DNA of 64,000 nucleotides from G963422745 sp965214285. Its GTDB lineage: Bacteria > Actinomycetota > Acidimicrobiia > Acidimicrobiales > Aldehydirespiratoraceae. Of the stretch, positions 34,626 to 42,904 are shown piece after piece. Each line of letters starts with the position of its first letter. Positions within the stretch are counted from its first letter, which is position 1. A model generated the notes under the pieces. The model was not told the DNA's origin and ran no database searches. It was given only the letters and a program-made list of their open reading frames with translations. The DNA is taken from assembly GCA_965214285.1 (NCBI GenBank), contig OZ243946.1, positions 2,604,001-2,668,000 of the forward strand. Reading direction: 5' to 3'. The position numbers and the translations under genes were made by a program.

Positions 34626-35320
34626 GACCACGAGAGCGTGCCGGCCAGCCCGTAGTGGGCGCCCACGGCGACGACCACCAGCACATGCCAGATCTCGTGG
34701 TACCCGAAGACTTCGCTCCAGGGATCGGGGCGGCGGCTGCCCACGATCACCGCCCCCACCGTGTAGGCGATGCCGCCGCCGAACAGCAGCACCAGGCCCA
34801 GGACGCTCAGCGCGCTCAGCAGCCACGGCCCGAACACCAGCATGGAGACGCCGAAGACGATGTAGGCGGCGTTCATCCAGCCCTTCGGCGGATGCATCGG
34901 CAGCCATTCGGCGGCAATGCCCAGCAGCGCCCCGGCCCACGCGAAGCCGAGCATCCATCCCGACACGGGCGCGTCCAAGGCGAGCAGGGCGACCGGGGTG
35001 GCGCTGGTGGCGAAGGTCAAGAAGATCGCCGAGTGGTCCAGGCGGACCAGCGTCTCGACCTGCGCCGGCGGCCAGTCGCGCAGATGCACCACGGCGCTGA
35101 CGGCCAGCATCGTGGTGGCGCCCGCGCAGAACACGGCCATAGCCAGAGTCGCCCGCAGCCCGTCGGCGCCGACGACGAGCACCACGGCGGTCGGCACGGA
35201 GGCCAGGGTCGCCCAGCGATGCAGGACGCCCCGGTAGCGTGGCCGCGGCCGACGCAGCAGCCTCTGCGCTGAACGCGAGAGCCCTTCAGTACCCGGACCG
35301 CCCGAAGGCGCCTGATCCAT
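34616..35320 (-). CDS. Haemolysin III / PAQR (TrhA/YqfA) family membrane protein
   Basis: A 234-residue seven-helix membrane protein starting at ATG 35320. The PAQR motifs are present: PRYRGVLHRWA, VSAVVHLRDW with the first metal His, DHSAIFLTFATSATP with Asp-His, and the final YHEIWHVLVV with two His. Bacterial members regulate membrane fluidity or act as ceramidase-like hydrolases; no haemolysis is implied. It diverges from the MFS gene by 21 bases. Much longer in-frame extension upstream is antisense to the MFS gene and is rejected. Confidence 0.93.
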   Translation of the reverse strand: MDQAPSGGPGTEGLSRSAQRLLRRPRPRYRGVLHRWATLASVPTAVVLVVGADGLRATLAMAVFCAGATTMLAVSAVVHLRDWPPAQVETLVRLDHSAIFLTFATSATPVALLALDAPVSGWMLGFAWAGALLGIAAEWLPMHPPKGWMNAAYIVFGVSMLVFGPWLLSALSVLGLVLLFGGGIAYTVGAVIVGSRRPDPWSEVFGYHEIWHVLVVVAVGAHYGLAGTLSWSAS

Positions 35321-35341
35321 CCCGAGAGGATACGTTGCGCC

Positions 35342-36955
35342 GTGCGCGTCGTCCGAACAAGCCGCCAGTGCAGCCAGGCAGCGCTCGATGAGCTGCGCCG
35401 GCCCCGCGACGACATCGTGGCCGAGAGAGCTGTCGGCGGCGGAGACGTCTGGGAGCTCGCCGACGGCCCTTTCAGCGAGTATCGCCGTGAGCTGACGGCG
35501 CGCCCGCTGAACGCGCACCAGGCGCAGCCCCAGCAGACGGGCGAACACACCCCGCAGACGGGCGAACACACCCCCGAGGCCGGCGAGCAGCCGCCCCAGG
35601 AGAGCAGCGAACCCACCCCGCAGTGGCAGGTCGAGGAGACGATCCGCTACCGGCTGGCCCTGCCGGTGTGGGGATGGCTGTTCGAGCTGCCGGTGCGGCG
35701 GGCGCTGCGCCGCCGCAAGCCCGAATACGGCTACTGGTGGGCGCCGCCGGACCGCCTCGACGCCCGCACCGCCACGGTGCTCGGGCTGCTCTGCGCAGTG
35801 CAGGTCGTCGACGGCTACCTGGGATCGGTGCTCTCCCAGAGCATCACCTACGCAGCCGACGAGTTCGGCCGGGGCAACACCGCCCAGGGCATCGTGCTGG
35901 GGCTGGCGCGCTTCGGCGTGCTCATCGCCCTGGCCTCCCTGGCGCTGGCGGACCGCAGAGGGCGGCGCTCGCTGCTGCTGGCCACCGGCATCGGCAGCTG
36001 CGCCTTCACGGTGCTCGGCGGCCTCTCGCCGGAGATCTGGTTCCTGGGCGGCACCCAGCTCATTGCGCGCGGCATGTCGACGGCCCTCGGCGTGATCCTG
36101 GTGATCGTCGCCGCCGAGGAGATGCCCGCACGCACCCGCGCCTGGGCCGCTTCGGTGCTGCTGCTGGCCGCCGGGCTCGGCTCGGGGATGGTGGTGTGGA
36201 TCCTGCCGGTCGTGGACCTGACGATCTACGGATGGAGGGCGATCTACCTGGCAGCCGGCCTCGGCGTGTGGGTGATGTACACCGCCGGGCGCAGGCTGCC
36301 CGAGACACGGCGCTTCACAGAGCACCAGGACGACACCGCGGAGCTGGCCGCGGCGGACCGGCGCAGGCGCAGCGACCGCCTGGTGCTGCTGGCGGTGTCG
36401 GCCTTCTTGGTGGCGATGTTCCTTGCGCCCAGCAGCGCCTTCCAGAACGACTTCCTCAAGGACGAGCGCGGCTTCAGCGCCCTGGCGGTCACCTTGTTCA
36501 CGATCACCACCGCCACCCCGGTCGGGATCGGCCTGGTGCTCGGCGGGCACTTCGCGGAGACCCGAGGGCGACGCGTCGTGGGGGCTTTCGGCCTCAGCGT
36601 CGGCGCCGTGCTGCGAGCCCTGTCGTTCTTCGCGGCCGGTCCGGCGCTGTGGCTGTTGACCCTCGTCTCGGCGATCATCGGCGCCATGGCGGTGCCCGCA
36701 CTGGCGGTATACGGGCCTGAGCTGTTCGGCACCCACGACCGCGGCCGCGCCAACGGCCTGATCGTCACCACCGGCGTCGTGGGCAGCACCGTGGGCCTGC
36801 TGTCGGTGGGGCTGCTGTCGGATCGCTGGGGCGGGCTCGCAGCGCCGCTCGCGCTGACCGCGATCGGGCCGCTGATCGTGGCCGTGCTGGTCCTGTGGCG
36901 CTTCCCCGAGACGGCCGGCATGGAGCTCGAGGATCTCAATCCCGAGGACGCCTGA
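35342..36955 (+). CDS. MFS transporter with N-terminal cytoplasmic extension
   Basis: A 537-residue major facilitator protein starting with GTG 35342, 5 bases after a TACGTT hexamer. About 150 N-terminal residues precede the first membrane helix (ATVLGLLCAVQVVDGYLGSVL). They include two QTGEHTP repeats, the start of which may be a remnant of an SRPBCC-like domain, and an aromatic-rich linker (RYRLALPVWGWLFELPVRRAL). MFS signatures are LADRRGRRSLLL between helices 2 and 3, and PETRRF after helix 6. About 12 helices are visible. Substrate unknown. Confidence 0.9.
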   Translation: MRVVRTSRQCSQAALDELRRPRDDIVAERAVGGGDVWELADGPFSEYRRELTARPLNAHQAQPQQTGEHTPQTGEHTPEAGEQPPQESSEPTPQWQVEETIRYRLALPVWGWLFELPVRRALRRRKPEYGYWWAPPDRLDARTATVLGLLCAVQVVDGYLGSVLSQSITYAADEFGRGNTAQGIVLGLARFGVLIALASLALADRRGRRSLLLATGIGSCAFTVLGGLSPEIWFLGGTQLIARGMSTALGVILVIVAAEEMPARTRAWAASVLLLAAGLGSGMVVWILPVVDLTIYGWRAIYLAAGLGVWVMYTAGRRLPETRRFTEHQDDTAELAAADRRRRSDRLVLLAVSAFLVAMFLAPSSAFQNDFLKDERGFSALAVTLFTITTATPVGIGLVLGGHFAETRGRRVVGAFGLSVGAVLRALSFFAAGPALWLLTLVSAIIGAMAVPALAVYGPELFGTHDRGRANGLIVTTGVVGSTVGLLSVGLLSDRWGGLAAPLALTAIGPLIVAVLVLWRFPETAGMELEDLNPEDA

Positions 36956-36998
36956 CGCCTGAGGACGGCCGACGGCGCCGGGCTAGCGTCGCGAGCAG

Positions 36999-37709
36999 AT
37001 GTTGCTGGCCGAGCTCGAGGTGTTCCACTCACGCCCGATAGCGCCGACGCGCAGGGTGGCGCTCGGCTGCTGCATGCTGCCCTGCGACCCTGCTCCCGGC
37101 CCCGGCGGCATCCTCTTGGGCGCCGTCGCTGCACGTTTCGCAGAGGGCATCAGCCCCAAGATGCTGGCAGAGCTGCTGTCTCTGCTGCACGAGCTGGAGA
37201 GCGGGCGTCGCATCCCCCAGCCTCGGCTCCGCCACCGCTTCCAGCACGACCGGGTGGGCCTCACCCGAAGCACCCACCGGCTGTACCGAAACGAGACCGA
37301 CGGCGGCTACCGGATGCGCTTCACCGACGACAAGGGCTCGCCGGCCCAGCACGTGCTCGGGGCGCTGTACGCAGCCCAGCGGCTGCTGCCGGGCACTCGC
37401 TCCAGGGTGCTGGCCACGATCGGCCGCGGCCTGCTGTACACAGGCGAGATGGGACCCGCCCTGTTCGCCCATCTCCAAGGGACTGGCCAAGCCTGGGCGG
37501 ACGACGCAGAGAGCGCCGACCCCGTCGACTGGGCGCTGGCGGTGCTGGGGATCGCCGACGGCGACGCCCGCCCCGAGCGCTCGCTGGTGCAGAGCCGCTT
37601 CCGCAGTGCGGTGATCGACGCCCACCCCGACCACGGCGGCGACAACGCTGCAGCGGCGAGGCGCATCGCCGATCTCACCGAGGCGCGGCGCATCCTGTTG
37701 GCCTCGTGA
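36999..37709 (+). CDS. DnaJ-like (J-domain) protein
   Basis: A 236-residue protein with no clear family outside its C-terminus, where VIDAHPDHGGDNAAAARRIADLTEARRILL forms the HPD loop and third helix of a J-domain. The N-terminal 150 residues are mixed alpha/beta with several Cys and Arg-rich segments. It would recruit and stimulate an Hsp70. ATG 36999 lies 9 bases after a TAGCGT hexamer. It could instead be a conserved hypothetical with a chance HPD, but the surrounding residues fit a J-domain well. Confidence 0.8.
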   Translation: MLLAELEVFHSRPIAPTRRVALGCCMLPCDPAPGPGGILLGAVAARFAEGISPKMLAELLSLLHELESGRRIPQPRLRHRFQHDRVGLTRSTHRLYRNETDGGYRMRFTDDKGSPAQHVLGALYAAQRLLPGTRSRVLATIGRGLLYTGEMGPALFAHLQGTGQAWADDAESADPVDWALAVLGIADGDARPERSLVQSRFRSAVIDAHPDHGGDNAAAARRIADLTEARRILLAS

Positions 37710-37770
37710 TTCTCGTGAGTCTCCTGAGTCGCATGAGTCTCAGGGTCTTCATCGGCAGATCAGGCGCCCG

Positions 37771-38340
37771 GTGAGCGGCCCCGCGGGCCTGCTGTGGACC
37801 CACGGCGCAGGCAGCGACCGCAACCACCACACCGGTCTGGCCCTGGAAGCGGCCCTGGACCTGCCGGTGCGGCGCATCGACTTCTGGTATCGGCGCATCG
37901 CCGGTCGCCGCCCTCCCGATCCTGCCGCCAAGCTGATCGCCTGCATCGCAGAGGAGGCCGGGGCCTTCGCGGCCGATCTCGGCGTCGGGCCTGAGCGGCT
38001 GGTGCTGGGCGGGCGTTCCATGGGCGGTCGCATGTGCACAATGGCAGTCGCCGCCTCGCTGCGGGCGGCGGCGGTGGTCTGCCTGAGCTACCCGCTTCAC
38101 CCGCCCAAGCAGCCCGACAAGCTGCGGGTGGCGCACTTCGCGGACATCGACGTGCCAGTGCTGATGATCAACGGCGACCGCGACCCCTTCGGCAGCCCCG
38201 AGGAGTTCGACCGCGAGCTGCATGCGATCAGCGCCCCGCTGGAGCTGCACTGGCTCCAAGGCCAGGGCCACAACCCCAAGCCGTCCTTCGACGAGCAGAT
38301 CACCCGCACAGTGAGCGACTTCATCAACGGCCTCCGCTGA
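37771..38340 (+). CDS. Alpha/beta hydrolase (KANL3/Tex30-like)
   Basis: A 189-residue hydrolase starting with GTG 37771. The strand-loop WTHGAGSDRNHH supplies the oxyanion hole, the nucleophile is Ser in GGRSMGGR, the acid is Asp in INGDRDPFG and the base is His in GQGHNP. Length and motifs match the small KANL3/Tex30-like dienelactone-hydrolase branch. Substrate unknown. It sits 24 bases upstream of prfA and in the same direction. Confidence 0.9.
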   Translation: MSGPAGLLWTHGAGSDRNHHTGLALEAALDLPVRRIDFWYRRIAGRRPPDPAAKLIACIAEEAGAFAADLGVGPERLVLGGRSMGGRMCTMAVAASLRAAAVVCLSYPLHPPKQPDKLRVAHFADIDVPVLMINGDRDPFGSPEEFDRELHAISAPLELHWLQGQGHNPKPSFDEQITRTVSDFINGLR

Positions 38341-38364
38341 GCTGCGCTCATTAGCCTCGGGGCC

Positions 38365-39435
38365 ATGCTGGACCGGCTCTCGTCGCTCGAAGACGAGCTG
38401 CGCCATGTGGAGATCCGCCTCGGCGACCCCGAGGTGCAGGCCGACCCCGGCCGCCTGGCAGAACTGGGCAAGCGCTTCAAGGAGCTGAGCGACATCGTGG
38501 CGGTGATGCAGCGGCTGCGTCAGGCCGATGCCGACCTCGAGACGGCACGCAAGCTGCTCAGCGATTCCGACGGCGACGAGCGCAGCGAATGGCGCGCCGT
38601 GGCCGAGGAGCTCGAGGCTGTCGTCTCAACCGAGACCGAGCGGCTCCAGTCGCTGCTGGTGCCGCGTGACCCCAACGACGACCGCAACGTCATCATCGAG
38701 ATCCGCGGCGCCGCCGGCGGGGCGGAGGCCAACCTGTTCGCAGGCGACCTGTTCGCCATGTACGAGGCCTTCGCCGCCCGTCAGGGCTGGCGCATCCAGA
38801 CCCTGAGCGCCTCGCACTCCGAGCAGGGCGGCTACAGCGAGGTCACGGCATCGCTGGCAGGCGACGCCGTGTGGAGCCGCATGCGCCACGAGGCAGGCAC
38901 CCACCGGGTGCAGCGCGTTCCCGTCACCGAGTCCTCGGGGCGGGTGCACACCTCGTCGGCCACGGTGCTGGTGATCCCCGAGGCCGACGACGTGGACGTG
39001 CAGCTCGACGACAGCGACCTGCGCATCGACACCTACCGCTCGTCGGGCTCGGGCGGCCAGTCGGTCAACACCATGGACTCGGCGGTGCGGATCACCCACC
39101 TGCCCACCGGCATCACCGTGGCGATGCAGGACCAGAAGAGCCAGCACCGCAACAAGGAGAAGGCGCTGCGGATCCTGCGCAGCCGGCTGCTGCGGCTTGA
39201 GCAGGAGAAGGCCGACGCCGAGGCCGCTGAGCTGCGCGGCAGCCAGGTGCGAAGCGGCGACCGCAGCGAGAAGATCCGCACCTACAACTACAAGGAGAAC
39301 CGGGTCACCGATCACCGCATCGGCCTGACCGTCTACAACCTCGACCGGGTGCTGGCCGGGGAGCTGGGCCAGATCAGCGACGCTCTGCTGGCCGAGCACC
39401 GCAGCCGCCTGCTCGAAGCGGGCGATCCGCGGTGA
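38365..39435 (+). CDS. prfA: Peptide chain release factor 1
   Basis: A 356-residue class I release factor that ends translation at UAA and UAG. The catalytic GGQ is at residues 230-232 (SGSGGQSVNT). The stop-codon recognition region RVPVTESSGRVHTSSATV carries PVT, which corresponds to the PxT motif of RF1 rather than the SPF of RF2. The start at ATG 38365 is 7 bases after TAGCCT. prmC follows with a GTGA overlap, the usual pairing because PrmC methylates this GGQ. Confidence 0.98.
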   Translation: MLDRLSSLEDELRHVEIRLGDPEVQADPGRLAELGKRFKELSDIVAVMQRLRQADADLETARKLLSDSDGDERSEWRAVAEELEAVVSTETERLQSLLVPRDPNDDRNVIIEIRGAAGGAEANLFAGDLFAMYEAFAARQGWRIQTLSASHSEQGGYSEVTASLAGDAVWSRMRHEAGTHRVQRVPVTESSGRVHTSSATVLVIPEADDVDVQLDDSDLRIDTYRSSGSGGQSVNTMDSAVRITHLPTGITVAMQDQKSQHRNKEKALRILRSRLLRLEQEKADAEAAELRGSQVRSGDRSEKIRTYNYKENRVTDHRIGLTVYNLDRVLAGELGQISDALLAEHRSRLLEAGDPR

Positions 39436-40448
39436 GCGAGACGCGTTCGGCACAGCGGGCGGGCACCGCCGGCGGCGCAGATCAGCGGGCCGGCCCCGCC
39501 GAGGCTGCTGCTGCTCGCACGGTCACCTGGGGCGAGCTCATGGCAGACGCCGAGGCGCAGCTCGGCAACGGCGGCGTGGACTCGCCCGAGGTCAGCGCCC
39601 GCCGAATAGTCGAGGAGGTCAGCGGGGCCTCGGGCGCCGATCTGCACGCGCTGCTGAGGACGCCCGCCGGCCGCCGTGGCGTGGCCCGCCTCGATGCCCT
39701 GCTGGCCCGGCGCCTCGCCGGCGAGCCGCTGCAATACGTGCTCGGCAGCTGGGGTTTCCGCACCCTGGACCTGATGGTCGATCGGCGCGTGCTGATACCG
39801 CGCCCCGAGACCGAGACGGTGGCCGGCCTGGCGATCGCCGAGGTCAATGCCCGCGCCGCTGCCGGCACAGGCTCGCTGACCGCGGCCGATCTGGGGACCG
39901 GCTCGGGCGCCATTGCCTTGTCGATCGCCGTGGAGTGCCCCCGCTGCCGGGTGCTCGCGGCGGACTGCTCGGCGGCGGCCCTGGAGGTGGCACGGGCCAA
40001 CCTCAGCGGCCTCGGCAGAGCCGCCACGCGGGTCAGCCTGCACCACGGCGACTGGTTCGACGCCTTGCCGGCGGAGGCCCGCGGACGCATCGATGTGGCG
40101 GTCGCCAATCCGCCGTATGTGGCCGATCACGAGGCCCTGCCGGAGGTGATCGACGCCTGGGAGCCGCGGCCGGCGCTGCGGGCAGGCCCTCGGGGCGACG
40201 AGGCGCTGTGCAGGATCGTCGACGATGCCGTCGGCTGGCTCGCCCCGGCCGGCGTGCTGGTGCTGGAGATGGCGCCGGACCAGACCGAGCCGATCGCTGC
40301 TCTGACCAGGTCCGCGGGCTACGAGCCGACGATCCACGACGACCTGACGGGCAGGCCGCGGGCGGTCGTCGCCCAGCGGACCCAGAGGACGCCCGACATG
40401 GGCGGCACGGCCATGACCCACAGCAAGCCACCGGCGGCACCGCCATGA
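39432..40448 (+). CDS. prmC: Peptide chain release factor N5-glutamine methyltransferase
   Basis: A 338-residue methyltransferase that modifies the Gln of the release-factor GGQ motif. It starts with GTG 39432 overlapping the prfA stop. It has an N-terminal helical domain, the SAM motif DLGTGSGAIALSIA, the glutamine-binding NPPY at 226-229, and a leading acidic/Ala extension (about 1-30). The last 12 codons (MTHSKPPAAPP and the stop) lie in a 32-base tandem repeat, so the C-terminus seems to have been altered by repeat expansion. Its TGA overlaps the ATG of a repeat-encoded mini-ORF. Confidence 0.95.
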   Translation: MSETRSAQRAGTAGGADQRAGPAEAAAARTVTWGELMADAEAQLGNGGVDSPEVSARRIVEEVSGASGADLHALLRTPAGRRGVARLDALLARRLAGEPLQYVLGSWGFRTLDLMVDRRVLIPRPETETVAGLAIAEVNARAAAGTGSLTAADLGTGSGAIALSIAVECPRCRVLAADCSAAALEVARANLSGLGRAATRVSLHHGDWFDALPAEARGRIDVAVANPPYVADHEALPEVIDAWEPRPALRAGPRGDEALCRIVDDAVGWLAPAGVLVLEMAPDQTEPIAALTRSAGYEPTIHDDLTGRPRAVVAQRTQRTPDMGGTAMTHSKPPAAPP

Positions 40449-40480
40449 CCCACGGCAAGCCACCGGCGGCACCGCCATGA
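40445..40480 (+). CDS. Repeat-encoded mini-ORF 1 (11 codons)
   Basis: ATG 40445 overlaps the prmC stop (ATGA) and encodes MTHGKPPAAPP before a TGA that overlaps the next ATG. It may serve only to hand ribosomes from prmC to tsaC by re-initiation. It may equally be an untranslated by-product of the repeat. Confidence 0.45.
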   Translation: MTHGKPPAAPP

Positions 40481-40512
40481 CCCACGCCAAACCACCGGCG
40501 GCACCGCCATGA
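40477..40512 (+). CDS. Repeat-encoded mini-ORF 2 (11 codons)
   Basis: ATG 40477 overlaps the stop of mini-ORF 1 and encodes MTHAKPPAAPP. Its TGA at 40510 overlaps the tsaC ATG at 40509, closing a chain prmC, mini-ORF 1, mini-ORF 2, tsaC. Confidence 0.45.
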   Translation: MTHAKPPAAPP

Positions 40513-41207
40513 CCCACGCCAAGCGCGCGGCGAGTGCCGGCGGGCGGGTGGTCCATGTCGAGGCGGCGAGCGTCGCAGAGATCGCGGCTGCTATGCGCTC
40601 CGGCAAACCCGTGGCGCTGCCTACCGACACGGTCTACGGGCTCGCAGCCCGAGCCGGCGACCACCAGGCCGTGGCCCGCATCTTCGCCCTCAAGCAGCGC
40701 CCGGTCGACCGCCAGATCGCGGCCCTCGTCGCCGACGTGGCCCAGGCGGAGCGCCTGGTCGAGCTAGGGCCTGTCGGCCGCAGGCTGGCGGAGGCCTTCT
40801 GGCCGGGAGCGCTGACCATCGTGGCCCGCCGCCGGACAGGCTGCGAGCTGGCCATCGGCGACGAGCAGACCATCGGGGTGCGCTGTCCCGCCCAGGCGCT
40901 GGTGCGAGCCGTCGCCGCCGAGGCCGGCCCGATCGCGGCGACCAGCGCCAACGCCAGCGGCGCGGCGGTCCTCACCGAAGCAGCAGCGATCGCCGAGCAC
41001 TTCGACTCGCTGGGCATCGTCGTCGACGCAGGCCGCCTTGAAGGCGCAGCCTCGACTGTGGTGACCGTCGTCGACGGCGTGGAGGTGCTACGCCAAGGGC
41101 CGATCTCCGCCGAAGCCATCAACGCCGCCGTCGACACAGCCACCGATGCCGCCGTCGACACAGCCACCAACGCCGCCGGCGAACCCGACGCCGAGCCGGA
41201 CGCCTGA
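40509..41207 (+). CDS. tsaC: L-threonylcarbamoyladenylate synthase (Sua5/YciO/YrdC)
   Basis: A 232-residue enzyme making threonylcarbamoyl-AMP for the t6A37 modification of tRNA. It has the core motifs GKPVALPTDTVYGLA, KQRPVDRQIAALV, LVELGPVGRRLAEAFWPGALTIV, GVRCPAQALVRAVA and ATSANASGAAV. The C-terminus ends in a 24-base in-frame repeat (AVDTATDA, AVDTATNA) and an acidic tail. The KRxx motif of the classic KxR-S-x-N set is not fully matched (KQRPVDR), as in many actinobacterial forms. Start at ATG 40509 within the repeat. Confidence 0.94.
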   Translation: MTHAKRAASAGGRVVHVEAASVAEIAAAMRSGKPVALPTDTVYGLAARAGDHQAVARIFALKQRPVDRQIAALVADVAQAERLVELGPVGRRLAEAFWPGALTIVARRRTGCELAIGDEQTIGVRCPAQALVRAVAAEAGPIAATSANASGAAVLTEAAAIAEHFDSLGIVVDAGRLEGAASTVVTVVDGVEVLRQGPISAEAINAAVDTATDAAVDTATNAAGEPDAEPDA

Positions 41208-41309
41208 GGCTCGCTCCCCGCTCCATCGGCCCGGCGTCGGCCATCCGCACCGGTGCCAGACCAAGCCCGGCCGGCGCAGCCGGGTGCAACGGGGTGCAGC
41301 CAGGTGATC

Positions 41310-41846
41310 TCAGTCGTCGAAGCGGAGGGCGTCAAGCGCCGCCCAGCGAGGATCGCCCGCCGGCTCGGCCTCGTCGTCGGGCTGGGATGACTCCGCCAAG
41401 CCGCTGAGAAAACGCCCCGGCTCGGGGCCGGCGCAGTCCGGCGCGCAGACCGGCGCCAGCGGGATAGCCAGCAGCGCTGCCTGGCGCACCGGCTCCGCGA
41501 GGTCGATGCGCTCGTCGACGATCGGCCAGGTCTCGCCCTCGGTCGGGTCGTCGCTGAACATCTCGCGGAACTCGACCGCCAGCGGCGCCTCCATGTCGGC
41601 GAGACAGCGCCGGCAGGGGCCGCGCCATGCCGCTTTGAGCTCCCCGCTGGCGCCGATTCCGCCCGACACCGCCTCCAGCGTGAACTCCACGGCGACCCGA
41701 CCGTCGCAGATGCAGCTGTCGCCTACCTCGGGGTCGGCCAGCTCCAGGGTCAGCGAGACCGCACGGCGCTTGCCCGAGCCGTCGCGGCTGCCGTCGGCGT
41801 GCCGCATGCCGGCGATGTCGACCACGCCGGAGTCGCTCGCCGTCAC
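41310..41846 (-). CDS. YceD family (DUF177) protein
   Basis: A 178-residue DUF177/YceD protein, linked in bacteria to 23S rRNA processing and to ribosomal protein L32. It starts with GTG 41846 overlapping the upstream stop (GTGA). Visible features are the beta-rich core, CRRCLADMEAPLAVEFREMF with the first Cys pair, and CAPDCAGPEPG with the second, followed by an acidic tail. Genomes normally place rpmF directly downstream; here the next gene is the convergent tsaC, about 100 bases away, and no L32 frame is present. Confidence 0.9.
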   Translation of the reverse strand: MTASDSGVVDIAGMRHADGSRDGSGKRRAVSLTLELADPEVGDSCICDGRVAVEFTLEAVSGGIGASGELKAAWRGPCRRCLADMEAPLAVEFREMFSDDPTEGETWPIVDERIDLAEPVRQAALLAIPLAPVCAPDCAGPEPGRFLSGLAESSQPDDEAEPAGDPRWAALDALRFDD

Positions 41847-42424
41847 CCTTCGTCCTGGTCGAAGAAGCCCTCGGGGGGCTGCGGCTCGGGCGGTGCCTCG
41901 GCGGGCTCGGGCGCCACTCCCTGGAGGCGGGCCCTGCCAGTCTCGACGGTGGTCAAGGTGTGATCCAGCACGGCCGCCATGGCCCCGAGCTTGCGGTCGC
42001 ACCAGTCCTCGGTCTCGAGCTTGAGCCGCCGCGCCCGGTCCTCGGCCTCGGAGACGAGCTGCTCGGCGCGCTGGCGGGCGGTCCTGACCAGCTCGGTCCG
42101 CTCGATCATGCGCTCGGCCCGGGTCCGGCTGTCCGATATCAGGCGGTCGCCCTCGGCCTGGACGCGCTTGAGGAACTCGTCGCGCTCCTTGAGCAGCCAA
42201 CGAGCAGCCCGCAGCTCGGCAGGCAGCGCCTGCACCACGGCCATCAGGATCGACAGCACCTCGTCGCGGTTGATCATCGACGACGACGACAACGGCATCG
42301 GGCGAGCCGCGTCGACCAGCTCGATGGCCTGGCGCAACAGCACCTCGGCCTCGTGAGCCTGGTAGGCGGGCGGCGCAGCGCCCGACGACTCGGGGGGGAC
42401 CGACAGTGGCTGATGGTCGGTCAC
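41843..42424 (-). CDS. Coiled-coil protein (DivIVA/ATPase-b-like) between coaD and yceD
   Basis: A 193-residue protein starting with GTG 42424 overlapping the coaD stop (GTGA). After a Pro/Ser-rich N-terminus it has a hydrophobic stretch (AHEAEVLLRQAIELVDAARP) and then a long charged helix of DivIVA-like character (ERDEFLKRVQAEGDRLISDS, RAERMIERTELVRTARQRAE, EAEDRARRLKLETEDWCDRK). The tail is Pro/Glu-rich. A similar gene often sits between coaD and yceD in actinobacteria. Role unknown; cell-division or envelope scaffolding is inferred. Confidence 0.82.
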   Translation of the reverse strand: MTDHQPLSVPPESSGAAPPAYQAHEAEVLLRQAIELVDAARPMPLSSSSMINRDEVLSILMAVVQALPAELRAARWLLKERDEFLKRVQAEGDRLISDSRTRAERMIERTELVRTARQRAEQLVSEAEDRARRLKLETEDWCDRKLGAMAAVLDHTLTTVETGRARLQGVAPEPAEAPPEPQPPEGFFDQDEG

Positions 42425-42897
42425 CGCGAGCGCTCCAGCCTCCTGGCGACCGAGGCCGGCACCATCGAGGAGATGTCGCCGCCGAACGAGGCGATCTCGC
42501 GGATGAACTTCGAGGCCAAGAACGAGCTGCGCGACGCCGAGGGGATGAACAGGGTGTGGATGCCCGACACGGCCTGGTTCATCTGCGCCATCTGAAGCTC
42601 GTTCTCGAAGTCCGACACGGCGCGCAGGCCCTTGATGATGAAGTCGGCGCCCACGTCGGCGGCGAGATCCACGACCAGCGTCGAGCACTTGGCCACCCGC
42701 ACGTTGCCCAGATCGGCCACCGCTTCTGTGATCATCGCCTGGCGCTCTGCGAGGTCGAAGATCCCACCGCTCTTCTGGGGGTTCTGCATCGCCGCCACCA
42801 CCACCTCGTCGAACAGCGAAGCAGCCGTCTCGATTATCTCGAGGTGTCCGTTGTGAACGGGGTCGAACGAGCCGGGATAGAGCACACGTGTGGTCAC
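42421..42897 (-). CDS. coaD: Phosphopantetheine adenylyltransferase
   Basis: A 158-residue nucleotidyltransferase catalysing the fourth step of coenzyme A synthesis, from 4'-phosphopantetheine and ATP to dephospho-CoA. The motif YPGSFDPVHNGHLEI contains the HxGH-like HNGH at residues 15-18. GLRAVSDFENELQMAQMN and SSFLASKFIREIASFGGDI also match. I choose GTG 42897 (GGGAG upstream) because it gives the usual length; ATG-like start 42927 would overlap rsmD. Confidence 0.97.
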   Translation of the reverse strand: MTTRVLYPGSFDPVHNGHLEIIETAASLFDEVVVAAMQNPQKSGGIFDLAERQAMITEAVADLGNVRVAKCSTLVVDLAADVGADFIIKGLRAVSDFENELQMAQMNQAVSGIHTLFIPSASRSSFLASKFIREIASFGGDISSMVPASVARRLERSR

Positions 42898-42904
42898 TTG
42901 GCGA

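Larger units (their letters stand above)
40413..40520 (+). repeat. 32-base tandem repeat carrying the tsaC start codon
   Basis: Units begin with ATGACCCAC at 40413, 40445, 40477 and 40509, exactly 32 bases apart. The first three are near-identical over 32 bases; the fourth diverges after 13-16 bases into tsaC. Because 32 is not a multiple of 3, each copy shifts frame and creates a TGA that overlaps the next ATG. Confidence 0.95.

Noticed and set aside
34616..36736. A 706-residue minus-strand frame containing the haemolysin-III protein
   Set aside because: Only the part from ATG 35320 has the PAQR motifs; the rest is antisense to the MFS transporter gene.
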